Of a stretch of DNA of 64,000 bases, positions 37,253 to 46,956 are shown in pieces. Made by a program: the position numbers and the translations under genes. The notes beneath the pieces are model-generated. The model saw nothing but the letters and a program-made list of their open reading frames with translations. It made no database searches and was not told where the DNA came from. How positions within the stretch are numbered: the first letter of the stretch is position 1; each line of letters opens with the position of its first letter. Source of the DNA: Acinetobacter gerneri DSM 14967 = CIP 107464 = MTCC 9824 (lineage in GTDB: Bacteria > Pseudomonadota > Gammaproteobacteria > Pseudomonadales > Moraxellaceae); NCBI RefSeq assembly GCF_000368565.1, contig NZ_KB849538.1:62001-126000 (forward strand), read 5' to 3'.

Positions 37253-38218
37253 ATGATAAATAAAAATATTTTACAGCTTAAATATCTCTATCCATTATTA
37301 TTTATTTACTTATCTGCATGTGATCATCAAGAAAATTCAAATATATGGAATGGATATGTGGAAGGTGATTATATTTATATTTCATCACCTGTTTCAGGCT
37401 ATTTAAATCAAATTAATATCCAACGCGGTCAACAAATAAAAAAAGGAACTGAACTCTATCGCTTGGATGATGCTCCTTTACAATATCAAGTTGCACAGTC
37501 CACAGCAGAACTAGAAGCACAACAAGCAGCTTCTCGCAATTTAAAACAAGGCAAAAGAACGCAGGAAGTTTCGATATTAAAAGCACAACTCGAACAAGCA
37601 AAAATTCAGGCGCAACAAGCAAAATTAGACTTTAACCGTCAGCAAAAATTGATTACAAGTCACGCAATTTCCAAACAAGAATATGATCAAGCTGCGAGTA
37701 AATTTGCATCATCAAAAGCACATGTAGCGGAACTTCAATCCCAAATTGATGTCGCTAAACTACCTGCTCGAAGCAATGAAATTGATCAATCAGAAGCCTT
37801 AATTGATGCCAATCAAGCAGCACTCGGTCATGCAAAATGGCAGTTAAATCAATCTAAAATCTTCGCACAACATGATGCTTTAGTTGAAGATATTTTCTAT
37901 CGTCAAGGTGAATGGATCAATGCAGGTAAACCTATTCTTTCTTTGCTGCCACCAGAAAATATTAAAATTCGTTTCTATGTACCAGCGCACATTTTTAGCC
38001 AACTTAAACTCGGGCAAAAGGTCAAAATATCATGTGATACTTGTACAAAGCCCATCACAGCAAATATTCAATATCTAGCAAAACAAGCTGAATATACCCC
38101 TCCCGTGATTTATTCACGTGAAAATAGTCACGATTTAGTCTTTATGGTTGAGGCAAAACCAGACAAAGAATCTCTGAAAAAACTACATGTGGGCTTGCCC
38201 ATCTCTGTGACATTTTAA
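37253..38218 (+). CDS. HlyD-family adaptor with a lipoprotein signal
   Basis: A 321-residue membrane fusion protein. The signal ends YLSAC (Cys23), a good lipobox, so this adaptor appears to be lipid-anchored and not spanned by a helix. The lipoyl halves ISSPVSGYLNQINIQRGQQIKKGTELYRL and FAQHDALVEDIFYRQGEWINAGKPIL flank a Gln/Ala-rich coiled coil (about residues 85-190). It resembles YbhG-type adaptors of ABC exporters. It lies 9 bp before the ATPase gene. The operon has no outer-membrane factor of its own, so it may borrow the one at 11693 or a chromosomal TolC. Confidence 0.88.
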   Translation: MINKNILQLKYLYPLLFIYLSACDHQENSNIWNGYVEGDYIYISSPVSGYLNQINIQRGQQIKKGTELYRLDDAPLQYQVAQSTAELEAQQAASRNLKQGKRTQEVSILKAQLEQAKIQAQQAKLDFNRQQKLITSHAISKQEYDQAASKFASSKAHVAELQSQIDVAKLPARSNEIDQSEALIDANQAALGHAKWQLNQSKIFAQHDALVEDIFYRQGEWINAGKPILSLLPPENIKIRFYVPAHIFSQLKLGQKVKISCDTCTKPITANIQYLAKQAEYTPPVIYSRENSHDLVFMVEAKPDKESLKKLHVGLPISVTF

Positions 38219-38227
38219 GGAGAATTC

Positions 38228-39154
38228 ATGTCAAAATTTGCGATCGAAGTGCAAGGATTAACCAAGTCATTCAACGGCAAACTCGCAGTTGATCAACTTG
38301 ATTTATCTATACCTGAGGGCATCATTTGTGGATTTTTAGGTCCAAATGGTAGTGGTAAAACCACAACTATTCGCATGATTTGTGGACTTTTAAAAGCCGA
38401 TGCAGGACAAGGAACTTGTCTAGGTTTTGATTTGTTTAAAGAAACTAGAAATATCCGAAAAAATATTGGATATATGACACAAAAATTTTCTGGTTATCAT
38501 GACCTTACTGTACGTGAAAATTTATCTTTTATTTCACGTTTATTTTCCATTCAAAATCGTGAAGAAACCATTGATCAAACTTTAGAAAAATTTGCATTAA
38601 CAACACGCCAAAATCAACTTGCAGGATATTTATCTGGAGGGCTAAAACAACGATTGGCTCTGGCGTGTTGTTTGATACATCAACCTAAATTAGTTCTTCT
38701 TGATGAGCCTACAGCAAGTGTTGATCCCTCGGCACGACGTGATTTTTGGGAAATTTTGTATCAAACGGCAGCTCAAGGTGTAACGATATTAGTTTCCACA
38801 CATTACATGGATGAAGCCAATCGTTGCCAAGAACTGATTTATCTATCCAATGGTCGGGTTTTAGCACAGGGATCGCAACAGCAGATACTGCATTCATCCA
38901 ATATTTTTATTTGGAATATTTATAGCCAACAAATTGATTATGCTTATAAAATTTTAAAAAAAATTCCACTTATTCAAAATATTTCGATATTTGATCAAAC
39001 ATTACAAATCAGCTCAAAGCATCCTAAAGCAGGTGATTTAACTCAAATGATTTTGCACAAAGAAGGGATTTTTGCCACAGTCACTTCGCATCCTTTCAAT
39101 TTAGAAGATGCATATGTGCATCTCATTGCTCAACCCAAAAAAATATATTTGTAG
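38228..39154 (+). CDS. ABC exporter ATPase, YbhF/CcmA-like
   Basis: A 308-residue ATPase with Walker A GPNGSGKTTT, signature YLSGGLKQRLALACCLI, Walker B LVLLDEPTASVDP and the H-loop in STHYMDEANRC. It has one nucleotide-binding domain, where E. coli YbhF has two. The C-terminal 90 residues resemble the tail of drug-exporter ATPases (NIFIWNIYSQQIDYAYKIL). It has GGAG before its ATG and sits between adaptor and permease genes, 9 bp from each. Confidence 0.92.
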   Translation: MSKFAIEVQGLTKSFNGKLAVDQLDLSIPEGIICGFLGPNGSGKTTTIRMICGLLKADAGQGTCLGFDLFKETRNIRKNIGYMTQKFSGYHDLTVRENLSFISRLFSIQNREETIDQTLEKFALTTRQNQLAGYLSGGLKQRLALACCLIHQPKLVLLDEPTASVDPSARRDFWEILYQTAAQGVTILVSTHYMDEANRCQELIYLSNGRVLAQGSQQQILHSSNIFIWNIYSQQIDYAYKILKKIPLIQNISIFDQTLQISSKHPKAGDLTQMILHKEGIFATVTSHPFNLEDAYVHLIAQPKKIYL

Positions 39155-39163
39155 GTTGAATTT

Positions 39164-40294
39164 ATGCACATCAATTTACAACGAATTTACGCTGTTTTTA
39201 TTAAAGAAATTCAGCAAATGTTACGTGATCGTTTAACGATTTTAATGCTGATTTTTGTACCACTTTTACAGCTTATAGTGTTTGGCTATGCCATCAATAC
39301 CAATCCCAAATTTTTACCTACAGCCATTGTCTATAGCGAAACAGGTCCATTGACCCGAAGTATCATCTCCGATATTGAAAATACTCGTTATTTTAAAATC
39401 CAAAGCTACCATCAAGATCCTAAGATTGCCGATCAGATGCTACAGTCTGGAAAAGTACAATTTATCATCACTTTTCCACCCCGTTTCGAATCTAAAATGG
39501 TTCGAGGTGAGCATCCAGAAATTTTACTACTTGCAGATGCAACAGATAGTTTAGCCACCATCAATGCAGTATCTGCACTAAAAACATTATCAAACAATCA
39601 GTTAAATCGTTATACACACGGCGTTTTAAGTGATTTACAAAGCCCACCTACTCCATTTTCTATCAATTCACATCTTCGTTATAACCCTGAAAATGAAACT
39701 CGTTTCAATATCGTACCAGGTTTGGTCGGCATCATTTTAACCATGACCATGGTGATCTTGACGTCATTATCGATCACCAAAGAACGTGAGTCTGGCACGA
39801 TGGAAAACTTACTATCGACTGCACTCACTCCCATAGAGTTGATGCTAGCTAAAATTTTACCTTATATCATCATGGGTTATATCCAATGCAGCATCATCTT
39901 AATTGCCGCTAAACTGTTATTTGATATTCCCATCCAAGGTAATTTCGGCCTATTACTGGTCTTGATGACCTTGTTTATTTTTGTCAATCTCAGTGTCGGT
40001 TTTACCCTAAGTACCCTTGCGAAAAATCAACTACAAGCTATGCAGATGGCATTTTTCTTTTTATTACCGTCGATTTTACTGTCAGGGTTTATGTTCCCAT
40101 TTAAAGGTATGCCTGAATGGGCTCAAGCACTTGGCCAAATACTCCCTTTAACTCACTTTATGGCAATTATTCGCGGTATTTTATTGAAAGGAAATGGTTT
40201 TTTTGATTTATTTATACATATTCAAGCACTGATTATATTTCTAATTTGTTCGAGTGTTTTGAGTATTCTATGTTTTAAAAAACGAATTAATTAA
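39164..40294 (+). CDS. ABC-2 permease of the second exporter, YbhS/YbhR-like
   Basis: A 376-residue ABC-2 permease. It has a first helix (RLTILMLIFVPLLQLIVFGYAI), a periplasmic domain to about residue 175 and five C-terminal helices with the conserved SITKERESGTMENLLSTALTPIELMLAK. Only one permease gene is present, so it is likely to act as a homodimer with the ATPase. A 42-bp AT-rich gap separates it from the convergent FadL-like gene. Confidence 0.92.
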   Translation: MHINLQRIYAVFIKEIQQMLRDRLTILMLIFVPLLQLIVFGYAINTNPKFLPTAIVYSETGPLTRSIISDIENTRYFKIQSYHQDPKIADQMLQSGKVQFIITFPPRFESKMVRGEHPEILLLADATDSLATINAVSALKTLSNNQLNRYTHGVLSDLQSPPTPFSINSHLRYNPENETRFNIVPGLVGIILTMTMVILTSLSITKERESGTMENLLSTALTPIELMLAKILPYIIMGYIQCSIILIAAKLLFDIPIQGNFGLLLVLMTLFIFVNLSVGFTLSTLAKNQLQAMQMAFFFLLPSILLSGFMFPFKGMPEWAQALGQILPLTHFMAIIRGILLKGNGFFDLFIHIQALIIFLICSSVLSILCFKKRIN

Positions 40295-40336
40295 AATAGT
40301 TTACATATTTATTATTTTAAAATACAAATATGTTAT

Positions 40337-41530
40337 TTAAAATCGATAACCCATTCGTAATAGATAAGCCATCGCATAGTTACCATGATAATCCGTCGAT
40401 GTGTGGATTGTTGAATCCAAAAGATCAACATCTATTTTATTTGAATCTTTATAATTTATATATGCCACACTACCACCTATAAAATAATTTTTAGCTGGAT
40501 TGTATTGTGCAGCAAGCCCCATAAAATGATTATATTTTGCAGTATTTTCATCTGCGATGGTACCACCATAATCAATACCTGTATAAATCATGCCAGACCA
40601 TTTTGGATTGAATTGTTTAGCAAGACCAATCATGCTACTCCACTGATCTTTTTTAAATGTATATAAATTATTATCTACATTTGCACTTGGAACCAGAGCA
40701 TGTACATTTTCTAAAGTTGATTTATATAATTCAGGTTTGATTTTAAATTGTGTCCAATCAACCCATCGAACATTAAATAAAAATAATGTTTTATAAAAAA
40801 AGCCTGTTTGCAGATTAAAATTGACAGACTGTGGCATTTTAAATGAAGTTCGCCCATTGACTTGCCAAGGTACTGAAAAAAATATTGGAAAATCAAAAGC
40901 TTCTTTGGTATCTAAATGATGCGAAACACTTGAGCGATAGGTTAAATCCGTTTGAAAAGCGATATCGGGATTTTTATACATGACTCCCGCAAGCCAACCA
41001 AATGAACTATCCTCTTTTAAATTAGCACTATAATTCATGGGCAATCCATAAATACCACCCGAAAAGTCAAAATTGGATTGCGCTGTTTGGTAGACAGGAC
41101 CAGCATAAATTTTGCTATTTTCTGTCGGCTTATAGCCCAATAGCAAAGATAGTTCCTGCGTATCTATATCGATCTCATAATGATTTGGAGTATATTTTTG
41201 GGTATCTACATAAACAGCATCCACCCCAAATGGTTTGTCATAAATTATACCAAATGACCATTTTGGATCTAAATCAACTTTTATTGCAAAGTTATAATTC
41301 AGGAAGTTTCCTTTAATATTATTTGAATATTCATATAATACTTGTTGATTTTGAGTCTCTACAACTTTGCCTTTAATGTCAGTATCTAAAACCAAGAGCG
41401 TTGCTTCTGCATAGTTACCTTCTTGTAAAAATGCCGCCACAGACTGACCTGACATATCCAATGCAGCACTATTACCGTATGGTGAGGTAAAAATAATACT
41501 AGAATATATAAACCAATTTTTAATATTCAT
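40337..41530 (-). CDS. OmpP1/FadL-family outer-membrane porin
   Basis: A 397-residue outer-membrane barrel. A signal peptide ends near PYGNSAALDMSGQS, and the mature part begins with the hydrophobic hatch residues SGQSVAAFLQEGNYAEA typical of FadL proteins. The repeats of aromatic beta strands (SFGIIYDKPFGVDAVY, GWLAGVMYKNPDIAFQTDLTYRSSV) and a C-terminal Phe (MAYLLRMGYRF) fit barrel insertion. It is shorter than E. coli FadL (about 420 mature residues). It should take up hydrophobic compounds such as fatty acids. It stands alone between two operons. Confidence 0.88.
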   Translation of the reverse strand: MNIKNWFIYSSIIFTSPYGNSAALDMSGQSVAAFLQEGNYAEATLLVLDTDIKGKVVETQNQQVLYEYSNNIKGNFLNYNFAIKVDLDPKWSFGIIYDKPFGVDAVYVDTQKYTPNHYEIDIDTQELSLLLGYKPTENSKIYAGPVYQTAQSNFDFSGGIYGLPMNYSANLKEDSSFGWLAGVMYKNPDIAFQTDLTYRSSVSHHLDTKEAFDFPIFFSVPWQVNGRTSFKMPQSVNFNLQTGFFYKTLFLFNVRWVDWTQFKIKPELYKSTLENVHALVPSANVDNNLYTFKKDQWSSMIGLAKQFNPKWSGMIYTGIDYGGTIADENTAKYNHFMGLAAQYNPAKNYFIGGSVAYINYKDSNKIDVDLLDSTIHTSTDYHGNYAMAYLLRMGYRF

Positions 41531-41706
41531 GAGACTTTATAGCTGATCATTTATTCAGCATTATAAGCATGAGAATTTTTAAATTGAATGAGTTTCAAGC
41601 AAATTAGTTATTTTATTTTTCTTTTAAAAGAGATATTTATCACGTTATTTTAATAATACAAAGCACAACATACACTTTTAAATTTTACAGTAAAAGGAAA
41701 CTAAGT

Positions 41707-41773
41707 CTCGATTTCAAGCAAATCGAGTCAAATCAGCATTTTTTCACCAGATAATGTCGATGAAAAAATGCTG
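41707..41773 (-). terminator. Hairpins after the fimbrial operon
   Basis: Two hairpins follow the adhesin gene on the minus strand: CAGCATTTTTTCA (41734-41746) with TGAAAAAATGCTG (41761-41773), 13 perfect pairs, and CTCGATTT (41707-41714) with AAATCGAG (41720-41727). No T-run follows the stronger stem, so the terminator call is moderate. Confidence 0.55.
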
Positions 41774-41782
41774 GTTGACATT

Positions 41783-42790
41783 CTATTCATAGCTAATCGT
41801 TACTGTTGCCGAGGTAAAAACTTTACCGGGATTAACTTGAGCTGCTGTCTGATAGTATTGAGCCTTAAGTTTTAACTCTGGATTGCTTGCGGTATTTTTA
41901 TTAACAGTACTCACATTAATTTTGTCGCCATTTTTAACCTTGGTCGCTCCATCTTCTCTTAAAATTTGGATTCCGACACCTGTCGCGTAACCAGAACCGA
42001 CCGTATTTTTCATGACTCCATTCGTTCCTGCACTTGGATCAGCAGTATATGCAAAGCTTAAATTTAATTTTTGGTCTTTGGTATTGCCACCATTACATGA
42101 GAGTTTGATCCAAAAATCTTTTTGTTTTGCCACCGAACCAACACCAGTCAATTCTTTTGCAGAAACTTTATCAAGCTCAACCGTTTGCCCATCCGTCCCA
42201 TCACGATAAACACACGTTGGATTGGTGATTACAATACCATTAGCATTTAATGTCGAAGTCAATACGGGCTTTGTTTGACCATCACCATTAAAATAATATG
42301 TTGAATACAGTCCAGATGAGAGTGCACCTGTCCCAGTAGTCATTGCAGTTTTTACAATATCAACTTTAAACTTACCACCAACCAATCTAATTTCATTTGT
42401 ATTATCAAATTTGATCTCATGGGGATAATAAGATTGAATTTCACCAGAATCTCGATATAAGCGAACACCAATACCAGTAATATTGGTTGAATATACATTT
42501 CCTAATGTCGTCTGTACGGGTGATCCGATCAAAATTTTACCAATAGAAGACCCTCCACCATTACTACAACTTGCAACATTTGCTCTTTCGTTGATGGTAA
42601 AACTACCTGTGTAAAGTATCTCTCCAACTAAAGAATCTGGACTGATGGTTACCGAACCTATGTCCATCACTACATTTTGTGCGACAAAGTTATTATTTTT
42701 TAACTTACATGCTGCAAAGCTAGAGTTTGACCATAAGAACAATGCAAATACACTACTTGCTGAGACAATTAATTTATTCTTCATTTGCAT
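41783..42790 (-). CDS. Fimbrial tip adhesin
   Basis: A 335-residue secreted protein with a signal peptide (cleavage near SSFAACKLKN). It has two halves: an N-terminal receptor-binding domain to about residue 190 and a C-terminal pilin domain starting at VITNPTCVYRDG. The latter has a Cys pair (PTCVY and KLSCNGG) and a donor-strand acceptor end (FTSATVTISYE). Two-domain structure and last position in the operon indicate a FimH-like tip adhesin. The receptor cannot be predicted. It overlaps the usher gene by 10 bp. Confidence 0.88.
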   Translation of the reverse strand: MQMKNKLIVSASSVFALFLWSNSSFAACKLKNNNFVAQNVVMDIGSVTISPDSLVGEILYTGSFTINERANVASCSNGGGSSIGKILIGSPVQTTLGNVYSTNITGIGVRLYRDSGEIQSYYPHEIKFDNTNEIRLVGGKFKVDIVKTAMTTGTGALSSGLYSTYYFNGDGQTKPVLTSTLNANGIVITNPTCVYRDGTDGQTVELDKVSAKELTGVGSVAKQKDFWIKLSCNGGNTKDQKLNLSFAYTADPSAGTNGVMKNTVGSGYATGVGIQILREDGATKVKNGDKINVSTVNKNTASNPELKLKAQYYQTAAQVNPGKVFTSATVTISYE

Positions 42791-45294
42791 TGCTCCTCTA
42801 TAATTTTATAACCCGTGTCTGGCAAAGTTTTTGTAGTCAAATCATAGCTGACTTGACACTGTTGAGCTTCGTTATCACCCCATTTCACGATGACATTGTC
42901 TTGAACTTTGTCAGTACGGATAAAGAGCTGGCTACCTTGTGAAACTACGCCGATTACATCGCCTTGACTGTTATAGACATTCGAAGCAAATGGTAAACCT
43001 TCACCAGTATTTGTACGTGCTTTGATTAAAAGCGGGAAACCTGCTTTGGTTTTAAACTCAACTTTACTAATCGCACCTGAATATGGTGCAAGCTGTACAC
43101 TATTGGTCAAAAGCTCGACTTTATCGGATACCCCTTTTGGATCGAGGGTAATTTCGTTGATACGATATGGTGTTACATAAGGGATAACGGCATAGCCTCG
43201 TGAATCTACCTTTAAACCCACTGTATTATTGACTGATGCACCTTTCGCTTTGTCTGCATGTACTAACACCATGGTATCTACATTATTTGGACTAAAACTT
43301 AGACCATTTGCATGTCCAACAACTGCACCTGATAGATTCAAGCCAAATTGGTGATAATCTCTACCCGTACTCGCTGATACGTTTGCCGTAGTAAATGGGC
43401 TAATATATTGTAAATTGGCACTACCAGAAGTTCTGTTATAGCCAATATCGTTGACAGATACACCGTAATTTAGCGTGCGATTTTCATCAATTGCACCACT
43501 AATCGAAGTGCTATTGCCATTATCCGAGACCATTTGCGTCAGTGAAACACTACGCTTTTTAAAATCAAATGGCATCGTCAAGGTTAGATAATAATGGTCA
43601 TCTTCTCGACCAAAAACATCCGTTGTGCGCTGTGCTGAAATGTTATAATTCAATAACTTATAATTATTACTATAACCAACTTGATAATCTGTTCTATGAC
43701 CTGTGTTATTCCAATACTCATTCCAAGAACCGGTCAGGTAAATTGTGCCCCAATTTTGACCTAAGTTTTGGTTTAAAGACAATTGGAACTGACTTTTTGG
43801 TCGACTTACCGATGCGCCAGTAAAGCCACGACGGATATAGTCCTGCGCTAAGTTTGCATCCTGAAAGGTATAATAACCAGCAGTCGAGTAACGGTATGCT
43901 GCTAAAGTAAAGTTGGTATTGGTCGGTATCCAAAATTTACTATAGCTTAGTTTATAACTCTGACCCTGCTGTGATTTTTTATCCCCACCGAGTATATCGG
44001 TCGTAGAATGTGTCATATCTAAAGCAAGTGCGCCAATAGGTGTTCCTACTGCCGAACCCAATTGATATGCTTGATAATTTTGGCTTAATATCGTTCCCAC
44101 ATATCCTGTAAGATGATTATTAATACCGCGCTGATAGGTAGCTTGAGCAAAATTGTCTTCTTTTAATAATCGCTTATTTCGTACTTGACCCGCTGTGATC
44201 GAGTAACGATCATGACCTGGACGAAGCATTTGCGTCAAAGATGCATACGGCACTGCAAAGCGCTGAATCTGACCATTGGCTTCACGCACAGTCACATCCA
44301 TATTACCGCCAAATCCTGTCGGAAATAGGTCATCAATGACGAACTCACCCGGCGCAACAGATGTTTGATAAATTAATTGATCTCTTTGGCGGACTTCAAC
44401 AATAGCATTGGTTTGCGCTACACCACGAATGACTGGAGCATAACCTGTTTGAGTCTCGGGTAACATTCGATCATCACTACGAAGTTGCACACCCGTATAG
44501 TTAAATGTGTCGAAAAGCTCACCAGAAGTATAACTTTGCCCCAAAGTTAAAATGGAACGAATACTCGGAAATGCTCGCTGTGCGTAGGTATTAATATTGG
44601 TGTATTCATTACCTTGCCCTTCATACCAAGTAGAAATACCGTTGTGTCGGAATTGCCAACCCAGTAAATTCAATCCTGTATTTAGAGACAAATAGGTATT
44701 ATTTGAAGTATCGTGATTGGCTGTGGATTCTTGCGTATTAAAATTATAGCTAATGAATCCTGCATTGATACCACGATCCCACATTTCTGGTGGTACATAA
44801 CCGCGTGCCTGACGCTTCATAAATGCTTGTGGAACTGATATATCGTAACGCAAATTACTTGGATTCATACGGCTAAAAGCATCAGGAATCCATTTTTGAA
44901 TCGATGAACATTGTTTTTTGTCTACGACCGTTACTTTTGATAAATCCACACCAATAAAAGCTAACTGTTCTAGATTAAAACAATGCTCAGCAACGTCACT
45001 ATCGTTATTCTTTTTAAATTCGTAATCTTGTTTACCGACCCAGACGCCATTTACAAATAAATCTAAGTTGTATACGCCTGGTAATACAGGATTACCTTTG
45101 CTATATAGCGTTAGGTCCATATTTTTTGCACCACCGACCAATGTTGAATGATCAAATTCAGCATAGTCTGGTACCGAGATTTGAGTTTCATCAGCATAGA
45201 TAAAAAATGCACTAGAACCCGTGTAGACAAAACTTGAAAGTAGACAGCATTTTGTCAGTACTTTTAGTTTGAATTTTTTTTCCCTATTTTTCAT
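42781..45294 (-). CDS. Fimbrial outer-membrane usher
   Basis: An 837-residue usher. A signal peptide is followed by the chaperone-binding N-domain (about residues 40-165, FDHSTLVGGAKNMDLTLYSKG and GVYNLDLFVNGVWVG), a 24-strand barrel with a plug (YAPVIRGVAQTNAIVEVRQ, PGEFVIDDLFPTGFGGNMDVTVREANG) and C-terminal domains (TNTGEGLPFASNVYNSQGDVIGVVSQGSQLFIR). A cysteine pair near the end (AQQCQVSYD and EEQCK) is usual. It lies 13 bp after the chaperone gene. It assembles and secretes the pilus. Confidence 0.95.
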   Translation of the reverse strand: MKNREKKFKLKVLTKCCLLSSFVYTGSSAFFIYADETQISVPDYAEFDHSTLVGGAKNMDLTLYSKGNPVLPGVYNLDLFVNGVWVGKQDYEFKKNNDSDVAEHCFNLEQLAFIGVDLSKVTVVDKKQCSSIQKWIPDAFSRMNPSNLRYDISVPQAFMKRQARGYVPPEMWDRGINAGFISYNFNTQESTANHDTSNNTYLSLNTGLNLLGWQFRHNGISTWYEGQGNEYTNINTYAQRAFPSIRSILTLGQSYTSGELFDTFNYTGVQLRSDDRMLPETQTGYAPVIRGVAQTNAIVEVRQRDQLIYQTSVAPGEFVIDDLFPTGFGGNMDVTVREANGQIQRFAVPYASLTQMLRPGHDRYSITAGQVRNKRLLKEDNFAQATYQRGINNHLTGYVGTILSQNYQAYQLGSAVGTPIGALALDMTHSTTDILGGDKKSQQGQSYKLSYSKFWIPTNTNFTLAAYRYSTAGYYTFQDANLAQDYIRRGFTGASVSRPKSQFQLSLNQNLGQNWGTIYLTGSWNEYWNNTGHRTDYQVGYSNNYKLLNYNISAQRTTDVFGREDDHYYLTLTMPFDFKKRSVSLTQMVSDNGNSTSISGAIDENRTLNYGVSVNDIGYNRTSGSANLQYISPFTTANVSASTGRDYHQFGLNLSGAVVGHANGLSFSPNNVDTMVLVHADKAKGASVNNTVGLKVDSRGYAVIPYVTPYRINEITLDPKGVSDKVELLTNSVQLAPYSGAISKVEFKTKAGFPLLIKARTNTGEGLPFASNVYNSQGDVIGVVSQGSQLFIRTDKVQDNVIVKWGDNEAQQCQVSYDLTTKTLPDTGYKIIEEQCK

Positions 45295-45307
45295 AACCTT
45301 TCCCCTA

Positions 45308-46036
45308 TCAATGCTTTAACTCAACGTCCAGGTTATTTGTGCCACCATAATCATTGATACTCGTAATGCTCAATTTTTTTACTGTTGTGCCATTGAGCTC
45401 AATATTTTGAGATTGAAACGGAGCGATCATTAATCCCTTTGGAATCAATTCATTTTTGCTGCCCGTACTGGTTTCAGCTTTGATATTCGCAAAACTTACA
45501 TAATAAGGCGTTGGATTTGTTACATTTATTTGATTGGCTTGAAGCTTCCATTGCAAAGCTTTAGGTGCCTCTATCGGCAGTCCTTTTAAATTTTCAGGAC
45601 GATAAAATAATTTGATGCGGCTTCGAATAGAGATCTGTAAATAATTATTTGGCGAAGCTGTATCTCCTGATTTTGGTTTTGATGGAATATCCAATACATT
45701 AATCCAAAATACAGATTCTCGATCTTGTGGAAGATTCGCATTTATATATGAAATACTAATTGTTTGACCTTGTTTAGGGTCAACACGACTCACTGGTGGA
45801 GTAATTACAAAAGGAACCGTGCTTTTATCAGGTGTGATGCTTGCATCACCATCGTCCATCCAGACTTGCATCAATGAAGGTTTAGTTCCATCATTTTTTA
45901 CCTGAACAGTCACGTCCTTTTTATTGGCTGGGTAAATAACCCGTGTTCCATTAACGATAATTGCAGCATGAGCAGCAGAACAAACCATGACTACGGCGCA
46001 AGCAATAGAACTATAACTCAATGATTTTGCAAGCAT
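45308..46036 (-). CDS. Periplasmic fimbrial chaperone
   Basis: A 242-residue PapD-type chaperone with signal peptide (cleaved near AAHAAIIVNGTR). The conserved features are TRVIYPANKKDVTVQVKN (Arg of the subunit-anchoring pair), PPVSRVDPKQGQTISI, the SVFWINVLDIPSKP strand and the RIKLFYRPENLKG (Lys) motif. It caps pilus subunits in the periplasm and delivers them to the usher. It is placed between the major subunit gene and the usher gene. Confidence 0.95.
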   Translation of the reverse strand: MLAKSLSYSSIACAVVMVCSAAHAAIIVNGTRVIYPANKKDVTVQVKNDGTKPSLMQVWMDDGDASITPDKSTVPFVITPPVSRVDPKQGQTISISYINANLPQDRESVFWINVLDIPSKPKSGDTASPNNYLQISIRSRIKLFYRPENLKGLPIEAPKALQWKLQANQINVTNPTPYYVSFANIKAETSTGSKNELIPKGLMIAPFQSQNIELNGTTVKKLSITSINDYGGTNNLDVELKH

Positions 46037-46079
46037 AATACACCCTCTAAAAACTTAATGAATAATGACTAATGAATAA

Positions 46080-46616
46080 TCATGGATATTCAATATTGAT
46101 AGATGCTTGTGATACAACTTGACCTGCTTTTGAAGCGCCTGTTGCATAGTATTTAGCTGTATAATTAAATGTATAGGTGCTAGCACCATCTGTAATTTTT
46201 TGAGCACCAGTGTTGGTTTGGCTAACTAAATTGATAGCTTCATTAACTGCGCCAAGTTTTTTAAATAATTGAATGTTGACATTTTGAGCAGCGCCAGCAC
46301 CTGCTGTGTTTTTCAATGTTCCTGCATTATTTTGGTCAGCATTGTCTTGCCCCCAAACGATGTCAACGTTGTCATTGGTTGTACAACCACTTAATTTAAT
46401 TGAGAAGTCTGTACCACCTGCCGTATCACCAACTTTTAGTAAATCACCTTGGCTAGCTGATGCCATTGTTACCTGATGGAAATCTCCACCTGATAAGTCT
46501 TTAAATTGGCAAGTTTGTGATGTAACTTCACCTGAAAAGTTTACGACAGCTGCGTGAGTGGTACCTGCGACTAACATTGCTGATACCAGTGCTAATGAAG
46601 TTGTTAATTTATTCAT
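46080..46616 (-). CDS. Major fimbrial subunit
   Basis: A 178-residue pilin with a signal peptide cleaved after THA-A near residue 22. The mature part has the conserved Cys pair (SQTCQF and LSGCTT), an N-terminal donor strand (AVVNFSGEVTSQTC) and the typical C-terminal beta strand (QASINIEYP). It is first in the operon, so it should be the most abundant product and form the shaft. It lies 43 bp before the chaperone gene. Confidence 0.95.
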   Translation of the reverse strand: MNKLTTSLALVSAMLVAGTTHAAVVNFSGEVTSQTCQFKDLSGGDFHQVTMASASQGDLLKVGDTAGGTDFSIKLSGCTTNDNVDIVWGQDNADQNNAGTLKNTAGAGAAQNVNIQLFKKLGAVNEAINLVSQTNTGAQKITDGASTYTFNYTAKYYATGASKAGQVVSQASINIEYP

Positions 46617-46956
46617 TTTTAAAATCCTACTTTTAGTGTTGATTCCAATTTCAAATGATTCGTTATGTGCGAAATAGAAATCTTTGAAATAGATGAAGGA
46701 GGTTTTCCATCCCCTCTTTTTTCAACGCAAAAAGGGTTGGAACATATATCCACCGGATATGAGAGGTATTAAAAAGTGTTTCACTTAGTTAAAACATCAC
46801 TGTAATTTGGTATTTTTTTGTAATTTGTTTTTTGTAATTTTTTCAACCGTTATTTGCTACACTAATAATTTATTTTTCGATATACCCAAAATTGGGGATG
46901 CTATTTTTTTATACACTTGGTATAACTATATGCATGAATTTCAAGGAGCAATACTG
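46617..46956. promoter_or_regulatory. Divergent control region of the fimbrial operon and the two-component system
   Basis: 340 bp lie between the pilin gene (minus) and the response regulator (plus). A 6-bp palindrome ATATCC - ACC - GGATAT (46746-46760) stands near the middle and could be bound by the neighbouring LuxR-type regulator. The rest is AT-rich. The divergent layout suggests that the two-component system controls these fimbriae. Confidence 0.5.
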
